Shown here in pieces: positions 10,323-21,484 of a stretch of DNA of 64,000 nucleotides. Made by a program: the position numbers and the translations under genes. Within the stretch, counting starts at the first letter, position 1. Each line of letters starts with the position of its first letter. The stretch is from Adiantum capillus-veneris (taxonomy: Eukaryota; Streptophyta; Polypodiopsida; Polypodiales; Pteridaceae): positions 73,582,884 through 73,646,883 of the forward strand of contig CM043944.1 in assembly GCA_014529385.2 (NCBI GenBank), given 5' to 3'. The notes under the pieces were generated by a model. The model saw only the letters and a list, made by a program, of their open reading frames with translations. It was not told the origin of the DNA and did not search any database.

Positions 10323-13300
10323 TTGGTCGTGTATTTAGAAAATCAAGGCATACTTGGAGAAACCTCTAGTAGAGTATCCACCGAAAAAAGCGTGAATCAA
10401 GGCAATTCCTTGCACACAATTCTTGAAGAAGTCTCAAACACTTTTTCAAATTCAACATTTGAAATGTCTTCTTACTCGACTCACTCGGAAACCGGAACAA
10501 CAATGCGCTATAAGCATATACTCTCTTTTTACAAGACTAATCGCCATGGAGTCCAGGTTTACTTGGACCCTAACGAGGAGTATGCTATTCGCATTGATGA
10601 CCATGGTATTGAGTTCAAAGAAGAGATTAGGAAAAATAAACAAGGAAAAATGTACATGGACAGAAACAGAACTCAGTATGTACAAGTAGAAAACCTTGAT
10701 GTGGTTAGAAGTAAACACCATAATCCCAGATATGTCAGCAAAAGAAGGACCACCAAATTTAGAATTCGAGGGATACGATCAAGTAGATTTGAAGCCTTTG
10801 AAACGGCTTAGTACGAATAATCCTAGGATCGGAGTCTATTGTTGGGAAGATAGAAACTTAAAAGATCTTTTGTGGACTTCGCATGCCAAACCAGGACAAC
10901 TAACGGCCATGAAGATCATCTATATCTTCAAGTCAAGGATAAGGGATCAACGAACCTACCAACCTACCTGTTTAAGGATTGTTATAATAATAACTTTGTT
11001 ATGACTCCTGAGGAGGTTGAACAAACCAAATACCAAGGGTATTCCATAAGGGATTGGATATTGGGGCAAGGACCATAAACAATTCCAAGAGATAAACACC
11101 GTGAGAGATCATCTGAGAGTAATGTAAAGAAACCAGAAACCACCTCATCACGTAGAAAACTGGGTGACACTAAGGCTAGTCCAGGGCTACATGAGTCACT
11201 ATTTCCAACAAACTCGTTTGAAGGACTCGGAACATGACCAACTGCCAGGAGACTGGGAGTTGAACCAAACAGACGGGTCAGACCAGCTAATTTTCAGAAA
11301 TGGGTCAGAAAATACACTGGATCAGGGGATCCATATGACCACTTGGCAAGCTTTAAGCAAGTGCTAAGAGCAGAATGTATGTTCGATTTCCATACTCAAT
11401 TTGAGGGGCTTGGAATGACATAAGAAGGGAAAGCATTGACATGGTTCCAAAACATTCCACCAAGGTCAATCATGGACTTGAACACATTAGCTCAAGGATT
11501 TGTAGCTGCTTGTTCCAAAATGGGGATCAAACATAATATGGTAGCTCAAATCCACAGCTTTAAAAAGAAACATGGTGAGTTTGTTAGGGATTGTGCAACT
11601 CGAATGAAACAATACATTGCCAGATGCCCAAGGCTAGAGATACCTGTAGAAGAATGACTTGTATCCTTGTTTCTAGAGGGACTGCTAAACAAAGAACTTC
11701 ATGCTATACTCTATAGTTAAAAGCATACAACCCTAGAAGAGTGTGTCAGATGCTATTGACTTAGGAGACAATTGTGATATTTTCAATGAAGAAGATGTCC
11801 CTAAGGATAACCAAACCGAGAAAACAGCGTCCACTAAACCAGCACAAGTGGGAATGACTAATGTAGCACCACTTTCAGCCATAGAAGATATGCTTAAAAG
11901 GATGAACAACATGCAAAAAGCACCTATGAGGCGACGAGGACAAGGGATACCTCAACAGGGACAACCAATTAGGCCACAAAAATGGTGTGCAATTGAGGGT
12001 AAATGGACCAACCATGAGACCCACGACTACTACTTCAAACCAAATTATGACGGGAATATTGAGTACGTGCCCATGAGGCCACAAGGATAACCCATGTACA
12101 GATATGCACCTAATATAGCCCAAGCTCAAAGACCACCAATGGGTATGGAAAACCTCCGTATCCAGGGCATAATGTAGTGCCTGTAAAGTACATGCACTCT
12201 AAAGGAGTCATAGATCAACAAGCATTAGTGCCTATTACACCCTATGCAGAGCCTAGTCCATCTACAGTAATGGTAGAGGGAGATTGGTATAATTCACATC
12301 CACCACCAATGGAGGAACCCGTGACTTATGCTCCACTAGAGCTCGCACCAATGTATTACATAGCTAATCAAGGTGTCAGACCTCCTATGGCAAGACCCAT
12401 GATTAAGCCAAGAACAAGAAACTGTCATAACTGTGGTGTTGATGATCACTGGAAAAATGAATGTCCATAACCTGACAAAAACCTCAAGCCAGTTGAAGCC
12501 TATTGCATACAATGTTGCAAAAAGGGAGGACACTTTTCGAAAGATTGTCCTAAAAATCCTTTAAACAAGGATAAAACAGTATTAAACGTAGTCCAAGTGA
12601 TACCTAGTAGCTTATCAGAGAGTGAACCGACTATTCCAATCAAGGTAATCAGTAGAGCCCAAGCCAAGAAAAAGAAACACAACTCCTTTGATGATTCAAA
12701 AAACACAAAAGTTTCCTCTCAAAGAATCAAAAGAAGCAGAAGTAAAAGATATGAGATGAGAAAACAAAAACAACGGATTGAAATCGAGGAGAAAGCAAAA
12801 AAGCTATTCCAGGAAAAGTTGAAAGAAACTAGAAGTGAAATCAAGGAAACAACCGTGAAATCTGGAGGATCCATTCTGGTTGATAAAATTTTTTAGCCTA
12901 TTAATGCCGCCTTGGAAGCCTACCAAGGAGGACTTAAAGCATGCTAAAACATGAAAAACAAATGGAAAAACTATCCTTCTCCAGACATGGAAGCAGCTAA
13001 GCTAGAAGCTTATCAAAATTTGGTAAGAATCATGCAAGAAATGCTGGAAAAACAAAAACCCAAGCTTGAAAGTATTGCAAAACCTAAGGAGCTTGTGGTA
13101 AGAGACACTAAAGAAAAGCCTAATGTGGTGGCAGAACCCTACCTTGAAACAAAAGAACCCGAGATTATAGTGCCTGACATCGAAGATGCCTTAGACGAAA
13201 GTCCATTCGTAGAGGAAGATTGGCCAGGACACTTATGAGAAAAAGTTAGAGAGATCAACGATGGGAGCCTAACTCTAAAGTCAGCTCCAATAGAGGAAGT

Positions 13301-13600
13301 TTGGTTGGATAACCTACCTTTTGACATGAATGTGGATGTACAATCCTTGTACGGGGATTGCGGATCTGAAGCTTCAGTAATGTCAAAACCATTGACCTTG
13401 AAAACATTACCCTCTTACTTGGGAGATATCAAAGGTGAATCCATAGTGTGTAAGACCACTCAAGTAAAAAGAGCTGAATAGACCCTAGAAGTAGACAACA
13501 TTCATTGAATCATGTCTACACCCATCCAATGCACTCTTACCTTGGGAGAATTGTTAAAATTCAGACCATACTTATGGAATAATCTTTAGAAAACCCTAGA
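10323..13600 (+). pseudogene. gag region of element A (nucleocapsid with two zinc knuckles)
   Basis: This degraded gag lies mostly in one frame from 10323, with a shift near 11745 and several stops (near 10809, 11421, 11655 and 12467). The N-terminal 160 or so residues have no known domain. The retrotransposon gag core lies at about 11290-11750, including KALTWFQNIPPRSI and CATRMKQYIARCPRLE, which match the conserved capsid region of plant Ty3 elements. Two CCHC zinc knuckles follow, CHNCGVDDHWKNEC (12423-12465) and CIQCCKKGGHFSKDC (12503-12548), then a Lys/Glu-rich linker. Gag would package element RNA in cytoplasmic virus-like particles. It leads into the protease in the same frame, as expected for a gag-pol polyprotein. 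Confidence 0.8.
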
Positions 13601-13604
13601 GAAG

Positions 13605-14203
13605 GTGGGGATAACGGGGCTAATCTCAAAAAACCTGGAAAATTTGGAAAATGAAATGGACAACAAAGAGATTCAATCTGTTCCCATGAACAAAAGCGGA
13701 GAATATTATGAAGGGGAAGAAGGAAACACCACCCTCCCAGTGAAATATAATGACATTGAAACCATGGCGATACTGGATAGTGGAGCAGGCATAGCCATAG
13801 CCACTAAAGCAGTATGGGAATCCTAGGGACAACCAACCATTAGAAAAACTCGAATGAAATTGCAATTGGCCAAAGGACACATTGAGAGACCATTAGGGAT
13901 GCTTGAAAAGATGATAGTCAATTCCTGTGGAATTGAATATCAACACACTTTTGCCATAATAGACTTTGGGAAAAAACTCAACTATGAAATATATTGGGAA
14001 GACCTTTCATGCGAAAGGTACAACTTATCCAAGATTGGAAAAACAATTATCTGTATTTGAAGCAAGCGGGATCTATAACAAGAGTAAATCTAAAAGATCA
14101 CACTTATAGAGATGTCTTGAAAACACCCATACAAGAGTTTGATTCAGTCTCTTCGGCTGAAACTAAGCTTCCATCTTGGTTAAACAAGGACACTCCTATT
14201 TGA
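13605..14203 (+). pseudogene. Retropepsin (aspartic protease) of element A
   Basis: The segment contains ILDSGAGIAIATKAVWE near 13770-13823. The D-S-G-A core is the catalytic loop of retroviral-type aspartic proteases, which cut the Gag-Pol polyprotein. A stop follows near 13825, and the remaining fold continues in short frames to 14203, with FAIIDFG and GRPFMRKVQLIQDW. It lies between gag and RT, the usual Ty3/gypsy position. The catalytic Asp is present but the gene is broken. Confidence 0.75.
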
Positions 14204-15012
14204 ATGTGTGGAGCTTCAAAAAATGGAAGTTTAAAACGAGAAGAATGTATTCTAGAAAGGGACTATATAGACAAAGCCTATGTACCTGAACCCTTTCCAA
14301 ATCATTTGTTTGAGCCATTTGCCAGTGGACTCAAATTTTAGCGACCATGGATATATGTGTAAATACGTCTATGCCTACTCAATTTTGCAATGAGGATGGC
14401 TACAACATAATTCCCATCCAAATGATTTCAATCCTCAACATTGAAGACAAAAAGAGGAACCCAATGACCTAATGAAATCTCAAAAAGTCTTTTCAAACCT
14501 CTATTACGATGGAACTGATGAGTTAGATGAACACTCAGCTACCTCAGAAGGTTTGGGGTCAGAAAAAGAACATATGAGAGCTAAGCTATTCTTAAAAGGA
14601 GGGGAGGAAAAGTTTTTTGACTTTCCAAACCAAAAATCGAGAAGACAAAAATGGTATAGACGAAAAGAGACACCAAAAACGTGAAAACACGACCTATGCC
14701 ATCAATCTCTAGTAGAACACAATTCCTGATGCAGATAGTTGTGTCAATGACAAAATTACTGGCAGACATCCTTCAAATAAAATTTCAAAAATGTCAAAAA
14801 CATTGAGAAAAATAAGGAAGGGTACTCAAGCAAACCCACAGGATAAGAAACCACTCATGACACGAGTCGAGCGAAAAAAGAAATATCAGGAGTTGAAAAA
14901 AGCTCTAAAGGAGATATACACGACCGAAATGGAAACCACGGAAGAGGATGTAAGGATGTAATGAGTGTTCCATCCCATTAAAAATTATAATCCAACAACC
15001 TGTTAGGGAAGT
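14204..15012 (+). pseudogene. Degraded linker between protease and RT of element A
   Basis: Short open pieces (for example 14472-14684) rich in Lys and Glu are interrupted by stops. This is the spacer normally found between protease and RT in large plant Ty3 elements. No domain is recognised. Confidence 0.5.
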
Positions 15013-16110
15013 ATGGAACAGGGCAAGTCTTACAAAGGGCCTGAAAATGCTCAAAAGATAGACTTGGCTGAACCAGGAGAAGAGCCTAGACCTGCTTACA
15101 TTGTGAATGACCTAACAGAAGAAGAAGAAGAGCTCTTGTTGAGCTTGTTAAAGGAATACCAAGATATCTTCGCTTGGTCTTACAAGGATCTCAAGGGTGT
15201 TGATCCAGAAATCTGTCAACATACCATACCCATGAGAGATGATGCGAAACCAAGTAAACAAATGCCATACATGTATAATGAAACATTTGCCAGGAAGATA
15301 AAAGAAGAGATTGAAAAACTAAAGAAAGCCGAATTCATTTACAAAATTGAACACACAGCTTGGGTGTCTCCAATTGTGGTAGTACCCAAGAAGAATGGAA
15401 AATTACAAGTGTGTGTTAATTTCAAAAAAGTGAATGCAGCTACTATTAGAGACAACTTTCCTGTTTCAATAATTGAGCATGTTTTAGAACGAGTTGTAGG
15501 AAAAGAAGCTTATAGCTTCTTATATGGCTTTTCGGGATACAATCAACTTTTGGTTGACCCAAAAGATCAACATAAAGTTGCTTTTGCAACAGTATGGCGT
15601 ATATTTGCCTATCGGGTTTTGCCGTTTGGGTTAACTAATGCTCCAGCCACATTTCAAAGGTTGATGAGCCATGCTTACAAAGAATATCTTAGGAAATTAT
15701 TAGAAGTGTATATAAATTATCTATGTGTACATTCGTCAATCCGTGCTGATCATTTTGAACACCTCAAAAAGGTATTCGAAAAATGTAGACTTTATAGGAT
15801 TTTCTTAAATCTTGAAAAGTGCACATTCATGGGTAGACAAGGAAAAATTCTTGGACATATAGTGTCTAAAAATGGCATAGCTACTGATATTGAGAAGATT
15901 CATATCATTGTTGATTTGCCTAGACCAACAATAGTCAAGGGGGTACAAGCCTTCATGGGGCATTGTGGATATCACCGACGGTTCATCTACATGTACTCTA
16001 TAATTGCAAAACCGATGTATAGCTTGATTACACACTTTGAATGGACCGAGGCATGTGAAGAATCCTTCATGAAGCTTAAGCAAGCTCTCACCTTAGCTCC
16101 AATATTGTAA
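15013..16110 (+). pseudogene. Reverse transcriptase of element A, catalytic site destroyed
   Basis: An open 365-codon segment carries the full RT fold of a Ty3/gypsy element. Visible motifs are the entry segment (RPAYIVNDLTEEEEE), WVSPIVVVPKKNGKLQVCVN, FLYGFSGYNQ, FAYRVLPFGLTNAPATFQRLM, and the thumb GHIVSKNGIATD with AFMGHCGYHRRFI. The catalytic motif, normally YxDD, reads VYINYLCVHS: both aspartates are replaced by Asn-Tyr (15715-15720), so this copy cannot polymerise. The FYGFSGYNQ-type motif has also lost its usual first Asp (DGFSGYNQ is common). A stop near 16108 separates it from RNase H in the same frame. Confidence 0.9.
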
Positions 16111-16500
16111 GCACCAGATTGGAATAAGGTATTCCACGTACATATAGATGCTTCCAATTTTGCTATCGGTTGTATACTAGCTCAATCAGGAGACGGGAAA
16201 ATTGACTTTCCTATTTCTTATGCTAGCCGACAGTTGAACATGGCGGAAAAGAATTACACCACCACCAAAAGGGAAGGATTAGGAATGATCTATGCCGTTA
16301 AAAAGTATAGACATTACCTATTAGCCAACAAATTTGTGTTCTTTGTGGACCACCAAGATTTGTTGTATTTGGTCAACAAGCCATGCAGCACAGGAAGAAT
16401 AGTGAGATGGTTCATCATTCTTCTGGAATTTGATTTCACTGTGGTTGTAAAAAAGGGCACTACACATCAACGAGCAGATCATTTGTTAAGGATTGTTTCA
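16111..16500 (+). pseudogene. RNase H domain of element A
   Basis: This continues the RT frame after one stop. HIDASNFAIGCILAQ (16140s) gives the first acidic residue, TTTKREGLGMIYAVKKYRHY the Glu, FFVDHQDLLYLV the next Asp and RADHLLRI the last. The four residues expected for a Ty3/gypsy RNase H are therefore all present. The domain would degrade the RNA strand of the RNA-DNA hybrid. No second, archaeal-type RNase H is seen directly after it. Confidence 0.85.
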
Positions 16501-17222
16501 GGAGAACCACCTAAAGGGATAGACGATGATCTACCAGATGCCTATTTGTTCTCTGTGGAAATGATACCTCGATGGTCCAGAAACATTGTGTCATTGATGA
16601 CAATAGCTCAAGTGGATTCACAAATACCACTTCTTATCACGATCAGATTAATTGAGCAATCGGCTATGTATCAATTACTAGCTGGGAGGCTATACAAAAG
16701 AAATCGAGACGGGCTATTGCTCTTATGCATTAATCCTGAAGAAAAAGAACGGTACGTAAGTCAAGCACATGTTACCATAGTAGGACTTCACTTTGCGAAA
16801 GACCAAACTATGCAACGAATCTTGAGACTTGGAGTATTTTGGCCGACTATGAGGAATGATGTTTGATCTTTTGTAAAGGATTGTCCTCAATGTCAAAAAC
16901 AAACACCCATACCTCATGTAACATTGTTTCAAATGTCACTTGTTCCTAAGTGGAGTAACTATGTAGTTACTTGCTTATTAAGCCAAACATTTCCTAGGGA
17001 TATGAGTAAACTCCGTCAAAGAGCAATCGAAACTGAAGCAAGAGACTATGCTCTTATTGGGAACCAATTGTATAGGAGAGGTAAAGATCAACATTTGCGT
17101 CTTTGTGCAAATGAAAACGAGTATATTCTGATTATAGAACAAGCACATGTTGGATTAGCTAGAGGTCACTTTTCTAGTGAGACCACCGCAAGAGCAATCT
17201 TGATGGTAGGCATATGGGGTGG
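16501..17222 (+). pseudogene. Connection region of element A with two H2C2 modules
   Basis: Two related segments follow each other. The first has GRLYKRNRDGLLLLC, then QAHVTIVGLHF, GVFWPTMRNDV and DCPQCQK (about 16680-16900). The second has NQLYRRGKDQHLRLC, then QAHVGLARGHF, an ILMVGIW segment, and CDACQRAK past a frameshift near 17217 (about 17060-17285). Each has the order tail-LC, H-x3-H-like, W(P), C-x2-C that defines the N-terminal zinc-binding domain of Ty3 integrases. Only one is normally needed, so the module appears duplicated. A stop interrupts the first copy near 16864. Confidence 0.75.
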
Positions 17223-18146
17223 CGAACACTATTGCAGATGCTAAAGAATATGTTCGAAGTTGTGATGCTTGTCAACGAGCAAAAATGCCAACATGTGTAG
17301 ATAGCATGCCCTTGAGACCAATGATGGGGGCTAGAGCTTTCACAAAATGGGGTATAGATTTTGTTGGACCAATACAGCCACCTGCTTATAGAACCCAAGC
17401 TCAGTATATCCTTGTAGCTATGGACTATTTGACCAAGTGGGCCGAGGCTAAAGCAACTCAAAAGAATGATGCTAGGACCACTGATGCATTCTTATATGAG
17501 TATGTATTCACGAGATATGGAATACCAATAGAAATTGTCAGTCGGGGAACTCATTTTCTCAATGAGGTAATCGAGTATTTGCTTGATGAGTTTATGGTCA
17601 TCCATAACTCCCTATCACCCACAAGCAAACAGACAAGCTGAGCATACGAATAAAATTCTTAGCTCGGTGATGACTAAAGTGGTTAGTTCAAGAAGGACAG
17701 ACTGGGAAATGAATCTCCATGCTGCTCTATTGGCTTATCGAGTTTCATTCAAAACAACTTTAAACGCTACACCCTTTAACCTTGTTTATGGTCATGATGC
17801 CATACCGCCAATAGAATTTCTATTGCCGACATTAAGGGTAGCAAGAAATCTTGAGTGGATTGGCAATGAATTGTCAGAAAGACTTAAAGATTTGGAAAAG
17901 CTAGATGAGCAAAGGCTAACTGTTGTAGCTCACATCTACGCACAAAAGCGGAAACAAAAACAGTTTTTTGATTCCCACTTAATCACCAAAATCTTCGAGA
18001 AAGGGGACTTAGTTTTAGTCTATTCCCTTAAGCAACACATTCCCAAGTTTAAGAAAAAGGAAAACGGACCGTTTATCATTGAAGATGTATCTCCAAGTGG
18101 AGCAGTAAAATTGTCCACCCTAGATGGTGAACCATTGGCTAATTAG
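17223..18146 (+). pseudogene. Integrase core and C-terminal domain of element A, catalytic Asp deleted
   Basis: The rve-type core begins with KWGIDFVGPIQPP, which holds the first catalytic Asp, and YILVAMDYLTKWAEA. The second catalytic site, usually VSDRGTHF, reads VSRGTHF near 17536: exactly one codon, the Asp, is missing. The Glu lies in QAEHTNKILSS, after a frameshift near 17600. The C-terminal part has a GPF motif (ENGPFIIEDVSPSGAVKL). The domain would insert element cDNA into the genome, but this copy cannot. No chromodomain is visible. Confidence 0.85.
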
Positions 18147-18149
18147 ATT

Positions 18150-18692
18150 AGTGGATGTCGTTTAAAGAAATACAATTTGCCACTAACCAATGAATTGCTA
18201 GAAAGAATGCATGCAGACAAGCAAAGAAAGATTAAGCGACAACAGGTTATTGATGAATCCCAAGAGGAAGCTCGGCTTCGGGTACTCAAAAGGAAAGCTG
18301 CTCTTAAGAATCAACAAATACCGATTCCCATCAACACTGTTGAAATAGATGACCCACAATGGTAATTACCTAAAGATGCAGTGTCAATAGATGATGAATG
18401 GTTAGATGGAATGGACCTGCGCATCAAAGTACAATTCAACAATCATAGCACCAATGCTTTGGTCGACACAAGAGCTAGAGTAAATGCAGTCAATTATTCC
18501 ACATACAAGAAGGAAACAAGTCAAGAATTGACAGCAGGAGTCAACTTGAACGTGATAGTACATGGATGTTCATGTCCTCATCAGTTTGTATGCTTCTCAG
18601 ATGAACACATGAATGAGATGATGATTCTTGGAATTCCCTGGATGCGAACATACAAAGCAGTACCAGATTGGGATACAAATCAGCTAAAGTAA
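18150..18692 (+). pseudogene. Post-integrase retropepsin-like domain of element A
   Basis: Downstream of integrase the frame continues as a basic helical linker (18177-18365: LLERMHADKQRKIKR). After a stop comes a segment of about 100 residues with ALVDTRARVNAVNYSTY and, later, MILGIPWMRTYKAVPDW. This pairing matches the two ends of a retroviral aspartic protease (D-T/S-G loop and the ILG.PWL flap-side motif). The active loop reads DTR instead of DTG (about 18464-18472). A protease-like domain after the integrase is not part of the standard Ty3/gypsy order. It could be a duplicated protease recruited for another role; the fold assignment is an inference from these two motifs. Confidence 0.6.
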
Positions 18693-19412
18693 TCACCTAA
18701 AGACGGGCAACTCATTGTTCCAGTTGCACCAAGCAAAGAGGAATGAAAAGGAAGCAATCAGTAGACCAAACAACGAAGTAGTTAATCTTCTCCATCCCCT
18801 TGACAAGCAAATGCTACAAGTAGCATGCAAGGAGTCAGGCAAATTTGGGTACCAAAAGCACAGCTTAAGGATAAGCCGATTCAGATCTGGGTGCCTAAAA
18901 CTTCACAGACAAAACAAAAGAAGGTTCCAAGGGTTAAAACACAGAGACGAGCAGCTCCGAGCAAGAAACCTAACAGGAAATTGGTTTGGAAGAAAAAGGA
19001 GCACTTATCTTCTCCACAAACAGTAAAACCAATCAAGCAATGGCGAGTGAAGTCTCAAAAGACTCCACCACACCATACAACAACAAGCAAATAAAGATAC
19101 CAATGGCGAGAAAAATCTCGACAACAGTCAAAAGTGCTACCAACAGCTCAAGCAATCAGTGTGTTGAAGCATCCTGATGGTACAATCAAACAGAAAGCAC
19201 ACAAGCTACAAGATTTGCTCTTTGGAAGACATCAGCAGCAAACCTTGACATCGGAAATCCTTGAGTTAATTACTCAAGACTCAGCTCTTGCACAGCATGG
19301 TGGTTTGACAAGCATGGTAGAGCCAACCACAGCTATGCATAGACACGACGGTTCAACCCATGTACACAGCCGTCCCGGAGTACACCATCTAAGAGGGGTG
19401 GAAGGGCACTAA
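18693..19412 (+). pseudogene. Basic Lys/Gln-rich tail following the post-integrase domain
   Basis: Overlapping short frames (18715-19026, 18825-19094, 19134-19412) encode a Lys-rich sequence with the repeated phrase IWVPK, seen twice about 17 residues apart, and many Ser, Thr and Pro. It is probably a disordered C-terminal extension of the pol polyprotein. Several stops and frame changes make the original reading uncertain. Confidence 0.4.
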
Positions 19413-20435
19413 GTACTAAGTAATTAAGGGCAATGTTTGAAGAGGGAGGAAAAAAGTTCGATGTAAACGTGTGATTTTTTGCGAAATTACCTAATAATGC
19501 CCTTATAATTCATTATCAAGGAAAAATTCAATGATAATGTCTTCCCGATGAGTGTAAATAGTGTATATACTCTATCAAAAAATCATCAAAAAATAGTCCT
19601 TTTTGGGTATTTTTATCATTTTTATTGATAATGAGATTTAAAATAGAAAAATCCAACAAAAAACAATAGAGCTGTGTTTTTTAATGGATTTTCTTAATTA
19701 TTGGATTTTCACTTTGCTTTTCTAGAGTATTTTGCTATTTTCTTTGATTTTTTCAAATAAACAGGTCAAAAATTAATAATAAATAGCAAGGAAGCTCAGA
19801 TGGAAAAACGAAAGATATGATGGTGATCAGAAAGAAAAGGTGGACAAGCACAAAAATTTTCAATGAAATCAAAAGATGGAAGCAAAATGCCTAAATTAGG
19901 CGGCCAGGCCTACTTTTGCAAAATTCTTGCAGAATGAGCTATAGGAATCCGATCAGGGAAATTTTTGAGTCTAACATAGATTTCACAGCCTAGTAGGACT
20001 AATGAGAGAATCTGGAGAAAATTGGTTCGGGAAGTCCGAGTACAGATATCCAAGGTAGGCTAAAACCACCTCATTTCCACTTGCAACCTTTGCAGAGAAA
20101 GATTTCGACCTCTTTCGTGCGCCTTTTCCGGAGTCCGCAGTTGCCCATTTTTAGTGCCGTCTCACACGAAACATGAGGGGTAAGTTCTTCACTCGTCAGT
20201 GATCCATTTTCTACGGCTGGTAGCTAGTCTAAACCCCTGTAAAAAACCCTAGAAATCGAGCAGTGCACGAAGACCTACGACCAAAAACTGACCATAGTGG
20301 CCTATCAGCTCGACCAAATCAGGTGGGATTTTAATAGTAACATGTCCTAACATAATAGAACCTTTCTATACCATTAGTTGACCATTCAGCAAGGGTCGAG
20401 GGGGTCTCCAATAGAAAAAGCTAGGTTTTTTACAG
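19413..20435 (+). other. Non-coding internal region of element A
   Basis: AT-rich DNA without recognisable protein motifs. It may be the leader of the 3' reading frame or a second untranslated region. Confidence 0.5.
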
Positions 20436-20687
20436 ATGCCAGAATTTCGATCTGACTTCACATATAGCTTGCCTACGAGGTTCATATACAATGTATATGA
20501 CTGGTTTAGTGAAATCAATCAAGCAAAGCCCTCAAAAAGCAGAAAATGGCTCAAAGGCTACAAAGCATCAAATTCGACGTACGGGGTCAAACTGACTCCA
20601 AATGAGCCAGAATTGGATGAGTTGCTTCACGACTATGTTGCGGACAAGTCCAAAGCCTCAAAGTTGACTGACCAACTCAACAGGTAG
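20436..20687 (+). pseudogene. Short reading frame before the right array of element A
   Basis: The 83-codon frame begins MPEFRSDFTYSLPTRFIYNV and includes WFSEINQAKPSKSRKWLKG. No family is recognised. It may be a first exon or a detached N-terminus of the 3' ORF, because protein-like sequence resumes only after the repeat array at about 21485. Confidence 0.3.
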
Positions 20688-20719
20688 TGTAGTCACAGAA
20701 AACGGTGATTTCAGAGTCG

Positions 20720-21470
20720 ACAAAGCACAAAGTGATGCCAGCATGACCAAACTTGACCAAATTCAATTTGGGACTTGTTTTAGGTGTATAGAATGTGTCT
20801 AGGTCAAAACTTGTAAGCTTTGCAAAAAATTTGTCACTCTTATAAATAATTGCAATTATTTACTTTTGCACTTTTTTTTCTTGGAAATTGTCACATCACC
20901 TTACCTATCATGTGTACACACCTATTACATGCCAAAAATCAAGTATGAGCCAAAATGAGCACCTATAACTTGGAAAATTGTCAAAAAACGCAAAGAAGTC
21001 TTTGCAAGCCAATTTTTGGGTTATAGACAATATTTCTTGATCCAAATCACCTCATATCTCATACACAGGGTCTATACAATGCCTATAACCAGTTTGTATA
21101 AAAAAATGTTGATTCTGATAGAAAAGTTAATAATCGCGATTATTTACTTTCTAGCCAAATTGGGGGAGTTTTGATATTTGCCATCATACATCTAAACTAC
21201 ATGATGTGTTAAACCCACTAGCCAAATTTGAACCAATTTGGAGCTCAAAATCTCAAATCTCATTTATATCTACTGTTTCAAAGACCTAAAGCCAAAATCT
21301 GCTCCTATTTTCACCCTATGCATCCAAATGAGCCCATATTTCACTCAGAGTATGTATTTGGTATATACTTCAAGCCTATGAAGCCAAGTTTGCAAAAAGT
21401 TGAAAAAAATGCTAGCTATAAATAATCGCAATTATTTACTGTGGTTGCAAAATTTTGTTTTGAATTTACA
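20720..21470. repeat. Degenerate tandem array, period about 288 bp, right block
   Basis: The palindrome AATAATCGCGATTATT or close variants are centred at about 20852, 21136 and 21428, with spacings of 284 and 292 bp, the same period as the left block. Surrounding phrases such as CAAATTTG and AAAATTGTC also recur. One further palindrome copy lies in each LTR (about 7778 and 25614). Confidence 0.7.
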
Positions 21471-21484
21471 GTTTTGTTCCTTGC

